DNA from: Saccharum officinarum
Lineage: Eukaryota; Streptophyta; Magnoliopsida; Poales; Poaceae
Length of the DNA stretch: 64,000 nt
Reading direction: 5' to 3'
Assembly: GCA_020631735.1 (NCBI GenBank)
Contig: CM036225.1
Location: 68,560,662 to 68,624,661 of the forward strand
The notes below the pieces were generated by a model. The model had not been told where the DNA came from and made no database searches. It saw nothing but the letters and a program-made list of their open reading frames with translations. Positions 37,689-49,560 of the stretch are shown here, piece after piece. The position numbers and the translations under genes were made by a program. Within the stretch, counting starts at the first letter, position 1; the number at the start of each line of letters is the position of its first letter.

Positions 37689-39957
37689 GTACTCTCCCTA
37701 CCTAGTCCTGTCCGGAGGACTTCTAAATTTCGTACCCTTGCCATGAGGTAATAATGTTAGTTATCTATGTTTACATTTCTAGCATTGCATTTGATTAATT
37801 TCACTTTAGCATTTTTACTCTTTTTTGCATATGTCTTACATTAGAAAAGAAAATAAAAATATACTTCACTATAGTACATCTGTCTTTGCATGTGAAAAAG
37901 AAAATAAAAATGTTTTTATCATTGCATCATAAAAATCTTAAGCCCCATGTGAGTAACTTATGGTAACCCCGTAGGAATATTCACTGTGGTGGCATAAAAT
38001 AAAAAATATATGCATATGTATTTTCTTTTGCACTATAAAATAGAAAATCCCAAGAAAGGTGAAAACCAACATCCTGTTAAAAAGTTGCCAAATTATAAAT
38101 TCTATCTTAAGCAATAAGAAAAATCAATTTCTCAACAGTTGACCACTAACCCCTTATCATATCAAAGCTTTAAGTTTTTGGTGTTCTTGTTGGAGTATAT
38201 TTTGCAGGATGACATTTTGATTGAGAGTAAGTTCACTCAACGATAGATATTACACTCTGCCTAATAAGAAGGACCGCCGCTGATGAGCTCGCTCTGAAGA
38301 TTACTCAATTTTTGACCACGACAACATTTAGCTTAGGGGAAGAGCATGTCCCATGTATCTAGCTAAGTATTCCTTTCCCTTCTTAGTTTTACTATTTCTG
38401 AGTTTGTTTTCTATTAGTTAAAAGAAATAAAAAGATGAATAATAAATCAAAACCAAATAAAAATTTATCTAGCTAGTTATATATATTAAGGTGTGATCTT
38501 AAAACTTTGAAAACAAAATAAAAAGTGTTTTTAGATTTTTGTTTTTAATAAAAATGATGGAGCATACAATTAATTTTGGCAATGAAAATGATAAATAGTT
38601 GCTCTACTATAATTCCTTTTAAGTACCTAATATTCAACCTTGAATTCTTCCAAGTTTTGGATTTGATTTATTTGATAGAAGAATTTGCTCTGAACCTAAA
38701 ACTTGTGGGTAACATATGCTTGAACTAAGTCTAGGTGATTGAGGGATATGATATAAGAAAGTCTAAGCTGTTGTTTATCTTGTTCCTAGCGATACCAAAG
38801 TTCTAGAGATTTATCTTTTGAAAACTTAAAATCTTACATGATGAGCTCCTGTATGACAAAGCTTGAATTCCTACCAAAGCCAAATATGATGTTTAGAATA
38901 GGAAACTGCCACTGTTATGCTGATTACTTTGCATTGAGTTTGGTCAAGCTTTATCGATGGCTTATGAGAGGTTTGTTATGCTCTTAAAATCAAGATCACA
39001 TACACACCACCCACATATGCACTATTCCTGCATTAGGAACATGCGCAATCATATTCCATCTAGATTCACCTAAAAATGTTTTACTCTTACACTGAGAGTA
39101 AACACCCAAAAATATACCCTATAGGACAGGCCCCAATAAATGCTCCAAAGTCCTTGTTGTTATCTCTCCAAAGTTTTATCGCAGAAAGGTGCATGTGGCT
39201 ATGCAAAAGTTATTCATGAAAAAAGGACAAAAAGAAAAGAGTATTGAAAAAATGGACAAGTGTCCAAGAGAATAAAACAATGGGTACTTTGATGCCCACC
39301 TGAAAAAAAAGATGATGAATAAGAGAGGTATGTTTTCAAGGAGCATAGTAGAATTAGGATTAGCTACCATATACACCTATCATATATCCACCATATTCCA
39401 TACACATGCATAGCTTGATTTGATTGTATGACTTAACTCTCTTTGGATCCATTGTTTGACCTTACAATACATGAAAAGACATGTTTACAATTCATAATTG
39501 TTCATGTTTTCTCTACTCTTATGAGCTCCAAATAAGACTTAGTCGTAGAAGAGATAGGCATAACATCATTAATGCCTTGGTGAAGATCCACAAATACCAC
39601 ATATATTGAGAGATTTGAGAGTGTCATACAATGGAAGCTCTGAGTTTTATTTTGAAAACTCACAAAACTCCGGAATAATAGTTGAGCAAAGAGCTTGAGA
39701 CATAGTGCTTGACTTGATTGTTCTGTCTTTCAATTATTCAAGACCCAAGTGAAGGCTGAGAAGCTCCATGGTTAAAGGTAATATGAGTAAGTTTAAAAGT
39801 CAGATCGATTTATTTTAATCTAGAGGAGAATTTTTGTTTGAATGCATGTGTACTTTCTAGGAGTTGCTTCAATGATTTTCAAAAGCCTCAATATGTTCAA
39901 GTTCTTAATCCAAGTTTGCTAAATTTGGCTTTGCTAAGGGACTAGCAAAGGACAAGC
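37689..39957 (+). other. Noncoding 3' region of element A
   Basis: AT-rich sequence without domains, where reverse transcriptase and integrase would be expected in an autonomous relative. From about 38330 it aligns directly with 25600-27235 of element B, so this long 3' region is a shared trait of the two families. The right arm of the inverted duplication begins inside it at 39246. Confidence 0.65.
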
Positions 39958-39968
39958 TTGGGGGAGCT
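39958..39968 (+). other. Polypurine tract of element A
   Basis: TTGGGGGAGCT directly before the LTR start TGTTGACGG, conserved in the left arm in reverse. Confidence 0.7.
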
Positions 39969-41660
39969 TGTTGACGGTGGATAACGTTAACAATTTATAG
40001 TTGAATAAACATGAGAAATGATACAAATGAAAGAATATACATAGGTCTAGGGGTTAAACTAACAAATTCCATGAGTTTTGGTGAATCTCTGTTCTCTGTA
40101 GGATTATTCCAGAAAACCACCAAGAGGGACCGATTTGTCAAAGGTAAATTCAGAATTAAAATACGACATATACGCGAGAAGGCTCTAGAAGACATAAGAA
40201 TACACTAGAACGAAGCGGGAGGCGAGGGGCTACCAAGTGGGGCCAGGCGGCCTCACCTGCAGGCCGCCCGGCCTCCTAGGGGATTCATCTATGAGCTTTT
40301 GGAGTATTCTTCTATCACCTCCTAGGATGCATCTCAGCCATACCTCAAGTCGGTTTGATCCAAGGGCTCACATTGGACCCCCTGGGCTATATAAGGAGAC
40401 CCCAACCCCCTGAAGGAATCAAGTCATTAAGTTATTTGGAGATCAAGCCATCTAGAGCTAGAAACCCTAATTCCTCAGAGTTTCTCTAGTTCTAGAGCTT
40501 TAGCTAGTTAGATTAGGTCTAGAGAGAGACAAGCAGATTACAAGCTTGGATTCCTGACGTTGGTAAGAGTGTGGTTTGGTATAATTCTTTGTACCCCTCT
40601 CTCATTGTATTCTCCACCATTTTTGTGTGCTTGATATAATGTTTATGTTAACATTAATCTTCATCTTTTATATGTTCTTGATTGCAATGTTCATTGTTTA
40701 CTTTGGTTATATGTCTAGTATAGTTTGTTTATTATTAAGTTCATGCATATGTTCATATAGCACCCATCCTAATATGCAGGATCCATGGGTGGGTGGTAGA
40801 AATTATGTAAGCGTGGTGCTTAGATATTGTTTATCTGTGAATGCCTCCTACACACCGGGACGTGTGGTAGGTCGCGGGTATGACAGACCTGTTGAGTCCT
40901 ATGTAGTCCACCCCCGTGTGTAGGATTTGTAGAACCTGGTCTCGAAGGAGGGGAGGACTATGTTTCTGATCCTCCCTAGTTGATGTTCCTTATGTGTGGA
41001 TGCGATAGTAACATTAACGATAACTACTAAATGTAATTGCACTAATTAAAGCATTCATTGACTTGTAGTTATAGAATGACATAGAAATTATTCCTCTAAT
41101 ATTCTAATTGGACTAATGCTATTGTCATAGTAAGAGTGCTCCGAGTAATTTATTTATTTATTTATCATGATGCTTGATCAGTACTTATCATATATATCTA
41201 TTTTTATCTTGTGACTTACCCCTGTTTCGAGTAGAGCATGTGATATTGGTTCATTCTCTTATGCATAATCATAAATTATTAATACTGCATGCATAGTCAT
41301 ACCTTCCCAATGGTAAAATCATAAATCGACAACCTGGTAATACTATAGGTAAAATACTATAATGGTATAATTATCTATCTGCTTGTAGAATTCTTTTAAT
41401 TCATATCTTTAGATTCTTTATAGTCACATGAAATAATAGATTTCTATTTAGTGTTATTCTTGTAGTAATGCTAGATAGTACCAACAAACATTTCTAGTTT
41501 CATCACTAGGGATGACAACCTAGTTTAGTATTAGAGATGTACGTAATCATAGGTGGCTATTGTAAAAGTGACAAGTTAATAATTACCATACCATTTCTAG
41601 TGTCAATGCTAAGAGTAGGATTAATTCTATTTTTATTAGTGGTGCTAAGAAATGCTAACA
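39969..41660 (+). repeat. 3' LTR of element A (1692 bp)
   Basis: Starts TGTTGACGGTGG and ends GAAATGCTAACA, followed by the ACGGG target duplication. It has a TATA box at 40388-40395 and a CCAGGCGGCCTCACC-type GC patch upstream of it. This is the only full-length copy next to element A; the left-arm copy is its inverse. Confidence 0.9.
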
Positions 41661-41993
41661 ACGGGGGCTGACATGTGGACCCCTAGAGGCCCGGCGGCCT
41701 ACAGGTGGGGCCGGCCGGCCTCACCTAGCAGCCACTCGGGCTCCGCCTCGGTGTGGTGTCCTCTGGTGTCTTCTAGAGTCTTTTGGTGTCCGTTTCGCGG
41801 AGGATAAGCGTGATTAATTCTGACATCTAGGTCCACCCTGATAGTTTTCTAGATATACCCTGCAGAAATCACAGAATCACCAAAACTCATGAAATTTATT
41901 AGTTTAAATCCTTATACCTATGTTTGGTGATAGAATTATGTACATATGCAGGTTATGTTCATGGTTTCTAATTGACATTAACGACCATCAACA
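41661..41993 (-). mobile_element. First part of LTR B (minus strand)
   Basis: In minus orientation it starts TGTTGATGGTCGTTAATG at 41993 and is interrupted at 41661 by element A. The target duplication ACGGG is 41661-41665. The remainder of the LTR is at 33480-34354. Confidence 0.82.
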
Positions 41994-44202
41994 AGCTGCC
42001 CCAAGCTTAACCTTTGTCCATCCCTGAGCAAAGCTAAACTTAGCAATGGATCAAGAGTTGCTACAATATTTTCACGCCTCAAAAGTATACATGCGTTCAA
42101 TCAAAAACTCTCCTCTGGATTGGAATAAATTAGTCTGACTTTCAAACTTACTCATATTACCTTTAACCATGGGGCTTCTTAGCCTTCACTTGGGTCTTGA
42201 GCAACTGAAAGATAGAACAATCAAGTCAAACACTATATCTCAAGTTCTTTGTTCAACCATTGTTCTTGAGTTTTTTTATAAGTTTTCAAAATAAAACTTA
42301 GAGATTTTATTATATGACACTCTCAAGTCTCTCAATATATGTGGTATTTGTGGATCCTCACCAAGGCAATAAAGATGTTATGCTTTTTTCTCTTCCTACC
42401 ACTAAGGCTTATGTGGAGTTCATAGGTAAGGAGAAAGCTAGAGTATACTTGCAATGAGTATACTGTAAAGTCAAACAATGGATATAAAGAGAGTTAAGTT
42501 ATACAACCAAATCAAGATGTGCATGTGTGTGGATATTTGGTGGATATATATGGTGGCTAATCCTAATTCTACTTTGCTCCTTGAAAACTTATCTCTCTTT
42601 TGAAACTTGGAAACATTTGCTAGAGAACAGGGGCTATCTTATTCATTTTTTTCAGGCAAGCATCTAAGTACCCATTATTTTAGATATCTCGGACACTTAT
42701 CTAATTTTTTCTCAACTATTTTTTTATGAATAACTTTTGCATAACCCCATGTCTCTTTCTGCAACAAAACTTTGAGAGAGATATCAATAAGAACTTGGAG
42801 CATTTATTTGGTGAATGAAAAACCTAATATGTTTTTGTGTTCACCACTAGTGTAGGAGCAGAATATTTTTGGGTGGATCTAGATGGAAGACATATTTTTG
42901 CGCCTACCCCCAGTGTAGGAGTAATGCATATGTGGGTGGTGTGTACGTGATCTTGATTTTAAGAGCATGACAAACCTCTCATAAGGGTCAACAAAGCTTG
43001 ACAAAACTCAATGCAAAAGCAAGCAGTATATATATATATGAAAGTTTTCCTAGCCTAAATAACATGTATGGCTTTGGTGGGAATTCAAGCTTTGTCATTC
43101 AGAAACTCATCATGTAGCATTTTTGTGTTTTTTAAAAGATAAATCTCTAAAACTTTAGTGTCATTTGGAACAAGATAAACAGCAGCTCAGACTTTTTCAT
43201 CTTATATCCGTTAATTACCGAAACTTAGATCAAGTATATGCTATCCATGAGTTTCAAGTTTAGAATAAATCCTTATATTAAAATAATCTTATCCAAAACT
43301 CAGGAGAATTTAAAGCTAAAAACTAGGTACTTGAAAAGAATTATGACAGAGCAACTATTCATCATTTTCATTTAAGAGATTATCTTCAGAGTCCTCTTTA
43401 TTTTATTCAGCTCTTAAAAATAAATTAAAATAAACTAGACACACCTTTTATTTTGCTTTCAATTTTACTAGATCGCTATTTTATTGTTATAACTATATAT
43501 ATTTATTATAAAGATAACTTTTTATTTTGTTTTTAGTTATTCATCATTTTTTAACTATTGAAAAGAAATTAAATCTAAAACAAAAGGAGGAATAATACTT
43601 ACCTAGATACATGGGAGTGCTTCTCCCCCAAGCTAGCTCTTTTGGTGAGGGTTTGGTGTTGTAAGTCCTTCGAATCGGACTTCTCCTTGTGAAGTTTATT
43701 CGTCTTGTGATAACGCCTCTAATGGTGATGTCACCTTCTTTCGCCAAACCCGTCTTGATTTTAAGTTTTGATTTTGGGTTGACAGGCTTAGAACTTTCAC
43801 TTATAGAATTTTGGAGAATCAACTAACTCTCTTATACTTTGCTTTAAGTGTGTCTTGCTCATAAAGACAAAGTAGAGATCAAATGCATGGGCTCCATTGG
43901 TGGAAAGACACCAATAGAACAATTTCCTTATTCTTCTCTAACCTTAGGTATATTGAACAAGATAAGGTTGATGTTATGTGATTTGTTCAATTATGTCATG
44001 GGTGATAAGATCAACAGATTGAGCATGAGTATAGCATTTAAATATATTTGGTTTAAAGGGTTGAATTGCTTAACCAATGGAAGGATTGTCTATCTCTACA
44101 TAATGTATCATTCTTTACTTGATTATGACTATCATCTTCCAAAGATAGGATGTACACTTTTCAGTTTAATTGGTTAAGACTATGGGCACAAAAGAGTGGT
44201 GC
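41994..44202 (-). mobile_element. Internal 3' region of element B (minus strand)
   Basis: Begins with GCTGCCCCAAGCTT, the reverse complement of the purine tract next to LTR B. It is the inverted copy of 25031-27235 and has no protein motif. It is interrupted at 44202 by solo LTR C, with GGTGC (44198-44202) duplicated at 61927-61931. Confidence 0.75.
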
Positions 44203-45109
44203 TGAAAGGTCCTTGTTTAGTTTTGGTAATTAAGTGACAACTTAGGTGGACTAATTGTGTTTATGTGAGGTACACAGATGATTAGTCCATAGGTACATAT
44301 GTGTGAGCAACATATGCCATGATGGTGAAGATGGTTGAAGACGGTGCAAAGCTCATACATGTGATGATGGAGGAGCTCATTGCATATGAGACATGACATT
44401 GAGTCATGTGATCAAGGTGGAGAAGATCAGGATGAGGCTTGGCTTGACAGACCGATTGCAAGTGTGAAGGGCAAGTCCGAGGCTTTGAAGCGAGGGACCG
44501 CGTGTCATGGTGAAGCTTGAGCAAAACTTGGCGCCGATGGACCAAGGCAACGATGAAGAGCAAGTGAGGTCAAGATCGATGAACCAATACGGTCACATGA
44601 TGATATGAAGTGGATCATATCATTTGGTGATTGGTTGGTGCATGTGTTGCATCAACATCGAAGGAGATGGAATGGAATGCGCAAGGCAAATGTATAACCT
44701 AGGGCATTTCATTTCACCGGTCAAAGGTTGTGTAGAGAAGTACATGACTAGGTTTATGATAGATGGCCAGACTATCAAGAGGGGCAAACTTATTTACATA
44801 TCAGTCATCTAGTGCCACTCGAGTGATCTAACTTTGCATTGTTGCTAGAATCGAGTGGTGTGGCAAGTTGAGTGGCTAACTCCTTTAAAGAAAATGATTG
44901 TGAAAATGCTAACACACATACACATGGTGATGTACACTTGGTGGTCTTAGCACATTTGCGAAGGAGGTGGAGTTTGAGGGGTAGAGAGGGATTCGGCGTT
45001 TTTCATGGAAGTGAAATGTTTTTTCCACTGCACCGGAGGCAAAGAAACAAAGGCAAAAAGAGGTCACTAGTGTGACCGAACGCTGGACCGAATGTGGTCT
45101 CAGCATGAC

Positions 45110-45580
45110 CAGCACGTCCGGTCAGTAGCAGTAGCTGTGCGCGGCACGGGGCGTTAGGGTTTGCAACCGGTGCGTCTGGTCCCTCGTGGAACCGGCGCGT
45201 CCGGTCAGGCAACAAGAGGAGCAGAGCGTGGCGTAGTTCTATGCGGATGCCGCGGCGCGTCCGGTCACATGCGATCGGACACGTCCAATTGTGTTAGAAG
45301 CTCTCTGGAACCTCTCTGGACCGTGATCGGACATTGGCACTATCGCGTCTGGTCGTTGCGTGGAGCGCGTCCGGTCATGGCTTTGCGCGCGGGATCTATC
45401 CACGACCTGCACGTTCGGTTGAGTCTGGCTGGCGCGTCTGGTTGGCTATTGACCGTTGGTGCACAGTGACCGTTAGAGGATCGGGCAGCCACGGTTGAAT
45501 CCGAGGGGATACATGGATGGCTATGAGTAACCGGACACGGTGCAGCGCGTCCGATCAGTTCGACCAGCGCGTCTGGTCGA
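45110..45580 (+). promoter_or_regulatory. Array of degenerate GCGTCCGGTC motifs in LTR C
   Basis: About eleven copies of GCGTCCGGTC or decayed forms (GCGTCTGGTC, GCGTCCGATC, ACGTTCGGTT) are spread over 470 bp just upstream of the TATA box. Many differences are CpG to TpG changes. The position suggests an upstream promoter or enhancer array. Confidence 0.55.
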
Positions 45581-45611
45581 CGCGACTTTTGCCCAGTGAA
45601 GGGGCAACAAC

Positions 45612-45619
45612 TATAAATA
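45612..45619 (+). promoter_or_regulatory. TATA box of LTR C
   Basis: TATAAATA in the context CAACTATAAATACTTG, downstream of the GCGTCCGGTC array and upstream of the R/U5-like remainder of the LTR. Confidence 0.65.
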
Positions 45620-46661
45620 CTTGTGGTGGCCGGCCTTGGCTGGTGCTTGGCACCCTTGGGACTTAGTGTCCATGCTTTGGGAGTCCTAGGAGAGCCTCTA
45701 ACTCACTTGTGCTTGCAAGAGTGTGAATTAATTGTGAGTGAGTGTGATTCTAGTGCGTTGCATCGTGATATTGCATCGAGTGGCACTAGGTGTTCGAGTT
45801 GCAAGCCGGTGGTGCTTGTTACTCTTGGAGGTTACCACCTCCTAGACGGCTTGGTGGCTTGTGGCTTCATTGAAGCTCGCAAGAAGATTATGCGAGGCTC
45901 CGAAGAAGCTTTGTGAGGGGGGTTGTGCTCACCCTGCGAGGATCATGAAGAGCAACTCTAGTAGAGAGTGTTATTGAGCTACCACACTTTGAGGTGGGTT
46001 CTTGTGGCACCTTTGGGAGGCTCGGTTGTGGATACCGATTAGCCGCCAAACCACGAGGTGTTGATCGACACAACGGGGATGTAGCTTGATGGCAACCAAG
46101 TGAACGTTGGGAGAAAATCACCGTGTCAACATTGTCTACTCTTCTCGGTGGTTTGGATTCGCTTTACACAAGCATAGTATTTACATTCATATATATATCT
46201 TGCTTGTGTAGTTGCTCTCATATCTAGTTGTGCTTGTGTAGCTAGCTAGATACCTTCTTGCTTGTGTAGCTAGAAGCATCCCCTTTGCGTGGCTAATTTG
46301 GTTTATGTAACCTTGTTAGTCATATTTCTTAGTTTGTGTAGCTAAGAAATTTGAGCTCTCTAATTTGGCATTGGTTGCCTTGTTATTGAGCATTGCTAGT
46401 GAGCCTAGGAGCTTTATGCTTTTGCTTACTAGTTGTGTAGGAGCTCCCCATTGTGCAAAGTACTAGTGCATAGGTTTGTGTGACCTTGCTCTAGAATTGT
46501 TTAGGTGAGCTCTTGCTAAGCTTGACACCTTAGTTGCTTAATTAGGATCTTTGTAAGGTGCTAGAGAACTTAGATAGAGGGGTGTAGTCTTGGCTAGACC
46601 GATAAGTTTAATTTCACACTTGTTTCAGTTAGCCAACGCAATTAAGTTTTAGAAAGGACTA

Positions 46662-47382
46662 AACTACAAGGTTTCCCCCCTGATGCAACGGCCTAAAAGT
46701 GTTGCAATAGGCCAAAAAATGTTGCAATAGACAAAATTGCAACACAAAAATTTGGTTGGGAGGCGTTGCCACTGATGCGGTAGCAATAGGTTTGCGCAAC
46801 ACTTTATTTTGGTGAGACAAAATAGAGTGTTCTTTCAACACCATGAAGTGTTGCAAGCCATAGTACAAGCAACCACCATGGGTGTTGCAATAGTAACTAT
46901 TGCAACACACCCGACGTTGCCAGAGATATTTGTTGCCACATACCCAGAGAGTAGCAATAGGTACACTAGCAATGACAATGAGTGTTGCAATAAACCCTAT
47001 TGCCACACATCAATAGCATTGCAATAGATGGACCATCTATTGCTACACTATCACTATGGTTGCTATAGGTAGACTCTCTATTGCCACGACAAATATTTGG
47101 TTAGTAAAAGTAGCCTCTCTATTGACATGCTATATCTGTGGTTGCTATAGAAGGAACCCTCTATTGCCACGAAAAATTTTGGTTGCTAGAGGTGACCTCT
47201 CTATTGTCACAATAACAATTGTGGTTGCTATAAGTGGAACCCTCTTTTGCTATGACAAATGTTTGGTTGCTAAAGATGGCCTCTCTATTGCCACGATCAA
47301 TACTTGGTTGCTATACTTGGACCCTCTATTGCCACACAATTGTGTTGCTATAGTTTGGAGACTCTATTGCCACGGCCACTCA
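46662..47382. repeat. Left subterminal repeats of the CACTA-like element
   Basis: Starting with the terminal ACTACAAGG, short words (GTTGCAATAG, CTATTGCCAC, GGTTGCTATAG) recur every 20-60 bp until the long-TIR element at 47383. Confidence 0.75.
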
Positions 47383-48002
47383 GTCTTTTTTACTTTTTAG
47401 CCCTTTTTTGAAAGATTTTCTCAAATACGCCCCTGACGGAAAGATTTCAGAAAATGGACCCTGGGCTTAGCGCCAACGTGGATGGCGCCAAGCCCCCATG
47501 CCACTTGGCCGACGACGCGGCCGACGACGCGCTGACGTGCACCTTGGCGCCGTCACCATTGGCACCAAGCTTGGCGCCATAGTCATTGGCGCCAAGCCTG
47601 GCCCCACAGATCAAATCACCATGTATATCATTTTTTATCCTAAGTATTTCCAGGTTGTTCTAAGTGATCAAACAAAAAGTCACTGTAAAAACTCTAGAGT
47701 TAGTCATATTTCTCAATATCCAAGTTATTATAAAATTTCAAATTTATAAATGTCCAAGTCATGTTAAAAAAAACATTTTCCATATGTCTACCACATGGTA
47801 GTCGGTATTCTAACATATCCAAGTCGTAGCAAAAATCCAGATTTATTTGGCTAAGTCTTTAAATTTACTATGGGATGGGGATGGAAATATGGCTAAGTCT
47901 GGATTTTTACTGTGATTTAGACATTGACAAATTTAAAAATTTATCATGACTTGGATATTAAAAAAAGCTTCATGTTAAGTCGTGGAATTAGGGTCCAAGT
48001 TA

Positions 48003-49056
48003 TCACGGAACCGCCCAAATTATAAGAACAAAAGTATAAAAACAATCGCCGGAACAAAATTATAAGAACAAAAGTATAAAAACAATCACCGGAACAAAAG
48101 TATAAAAACAATCGCCTAAATTATAAGAACAAAAGTATAAAAACAATCGCGGCAGAGAAGGCAGGGCACGCGGCAAGGAAGCTCGGGGACTCGCCTTCTC
48201 CATAATATACCCTTCAACTTTTATTTTTGGATATTCAAAATGACAGTGCCTGATTCAGTGCAACTTTTTGCATGCTCTTCTCCATAATATACCCTTCAAC
48301 TTTTATTTTTGGACCAACTCAAGTTGCTTAACGAATTTCGGAGAACGCGGAATGCCAACGTCGTTGCTTAGCGAAACTCCAGACTTACAATATTTCTAAA
48401 TGCTGAAAACAACAGCAAATTCGATCTTGTGACCTCGATTTGACTTACTTCCAAGCTGATCTAGCTCTTATTCCAAAAACAAAGTTTGTTCTACATGATA
48501 TGGACTACAACTTTCATTTAAGGTCCAACCTCAAAACTGGTATAGAACCTGCTGTTCTACTTTGACCAAAGTAAGATCACGATGAAGCTTAAATCATCCT
48601 TTTTGATCCATTGGAGCATTTTCGAGGCATTTGCTCAACACGAACCTTTCACGACTTTTGTTGTAGAGTTCATCTAGAGTCTTTTGGGCAAGGTTGCAAG
48701 GTTGGGTTGATGACCTATATTTTCATTCACTTAATAGTGCAATTCAAGCACTTAGTAAAACCATTCCAACAAGGATATAACTTATCATTTCATGTGACTT
48801 TTTGATTCCAAACTTCATGAAACTTTTCCAGGGATCAATATAAATAGGTACTAAGGTGAGACACATGAAGATATTACAATAACACCACCCAAGCATATAT
48901 CTTAAAAATGGCCTATATATAAAGCAATGGTGTAGCATCCAAGTTTAGGTTAGGCTCATCTCCATAGGTCGACCTTGACATCGTCATCTCCACTTAATCT
49001 ATCATGTTTGAGCTCAAACCCACTGCTTAACTGGTGGCAAACCCCTAGGGTGTTAC
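48003..49056 (-). mobile_element. Shrunken chromovirus-type solo LTR
   Basis: The left end (ACGGAACCGCCCAAATTATAAG) and right end (CCCTAGGGTGTTACA) correspond to the two ends of the element 2 LTR on the same strand. The middle (48420-48720) has the same style of text as 13400-13560. The total is only about 1.05 kb against 4-4.9 kb for relatives, so most of the LTR is deleted. No clean target duplication was found. Confidence 0.55.
48017..48150. repeat. Tandem ~39-bp repeat, about 3.5 copies
   Basis: Units of the form AAATTATAAGAACAAAAGTA followed by TAAAAACAATCGCCGGAAC repeat with one partial unit. They derive from the LTR terminus (compare 8972-9020), so the LTR end has been amplified locally. 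Confidence 0.75.
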
Positions 49057-49560
49057 ACGTTAATTTAGAGCTTTGTATGTCCATCTCACGGTAAAATTAG
49101 GTAGTCAGGATTTTTGTTGCGGCCTGGATATGTTAGAATACGAACTACCATGTGATAGCATCAAATTTATCAATGTCATGGTAAAATTCCAACATGTCCC
49201 ATCTCATGGTAAATTTATAGACTTAACAAATTTTCATATGTCCATCTCATGGTAAAATTCCAGACTGAAGAAATTCTAATAGCTCGACGCCAAGATGATG
49301 GCCCAGACTTGGCGCCAATGATGATGGCGCCAAGCTTAGCACCAATGGTGACGGCGCCAAGGTGCTACCACGTCAGCGCCAGCTCGGCATCGTCGGCCAA
49401 GTGGCATGGGGACTTGGCGCCAACGTTAACGGCGCCAAGCTGTGTTATCTTGGCGCCAGCGTGGATGGCGCCAAGCCCAGGGTCCATTTTCTGAAATCTT
49501 TCCATCAGGGGCATATTTAAGAAAATCTTTCAAAAAAAGGGCTAAAAAGTAAAAAAAGAC

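Larger units (their letters stand above)
34360..41660 (+). mobile_element. Element A: non-autonomous gag-protease Ty3/gypsy retrotransposon
   Basis: A 7.3-kb element with perfect 5-bp target duplications (ACGGG). It has a truncated 5' LTR, gag with two protease-like domains, a 2.3-kb noncoding 3' region, a purine tract and a complete 1.69-kb 3' LTR. Reverse transcriptase, RNase H and integrase are absent, so it would have depended on enzymes of a relative. Gag and protease style point to the Athila/Tat side of Ty3/gypsy. It inserted into LTR B of a minus-strand element. The 5' LTR end, primer-binding site and gag start were deleted, so the copy is now dead. Confidence 0.88.
39246..45106. repeat. 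Right arm of the inverted duplication
   Basis: The inverted counterpart of 24134-30017. It spans the A internal end, 3' LTR A, partial LTR B, B internal region and the start of LTR C. Confidence 0.9.
47383..49560. mobile_element. Long-TIR DNA element with GGCGCC-rich arms (Mutator-like?)
   Basis: Terminal inverted repeats of about 200-260 bp begin GTCTTTTTTACTTTTTAGCC on both ends, then share AGATTTCAGAAAATGGACCC and many TTGGCGCCA/GCGCCAAG words. The right arm carries an extra insert of a few tens of bases. It lies inside the left subterminal repeats of the CACTA. No transposase is seen. The length of the inverted repeats suggests a Mutator-like element, but no 8-9 bp target duplication is obvious, so the superfamily is open. 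Confidence 0.65.

Noticed and set aside
45161..46121. Open frames in LTR C
   Set aside because: They overlap the promoter motif array and transcribed part of a solo LTR; no protein similarity recognised.
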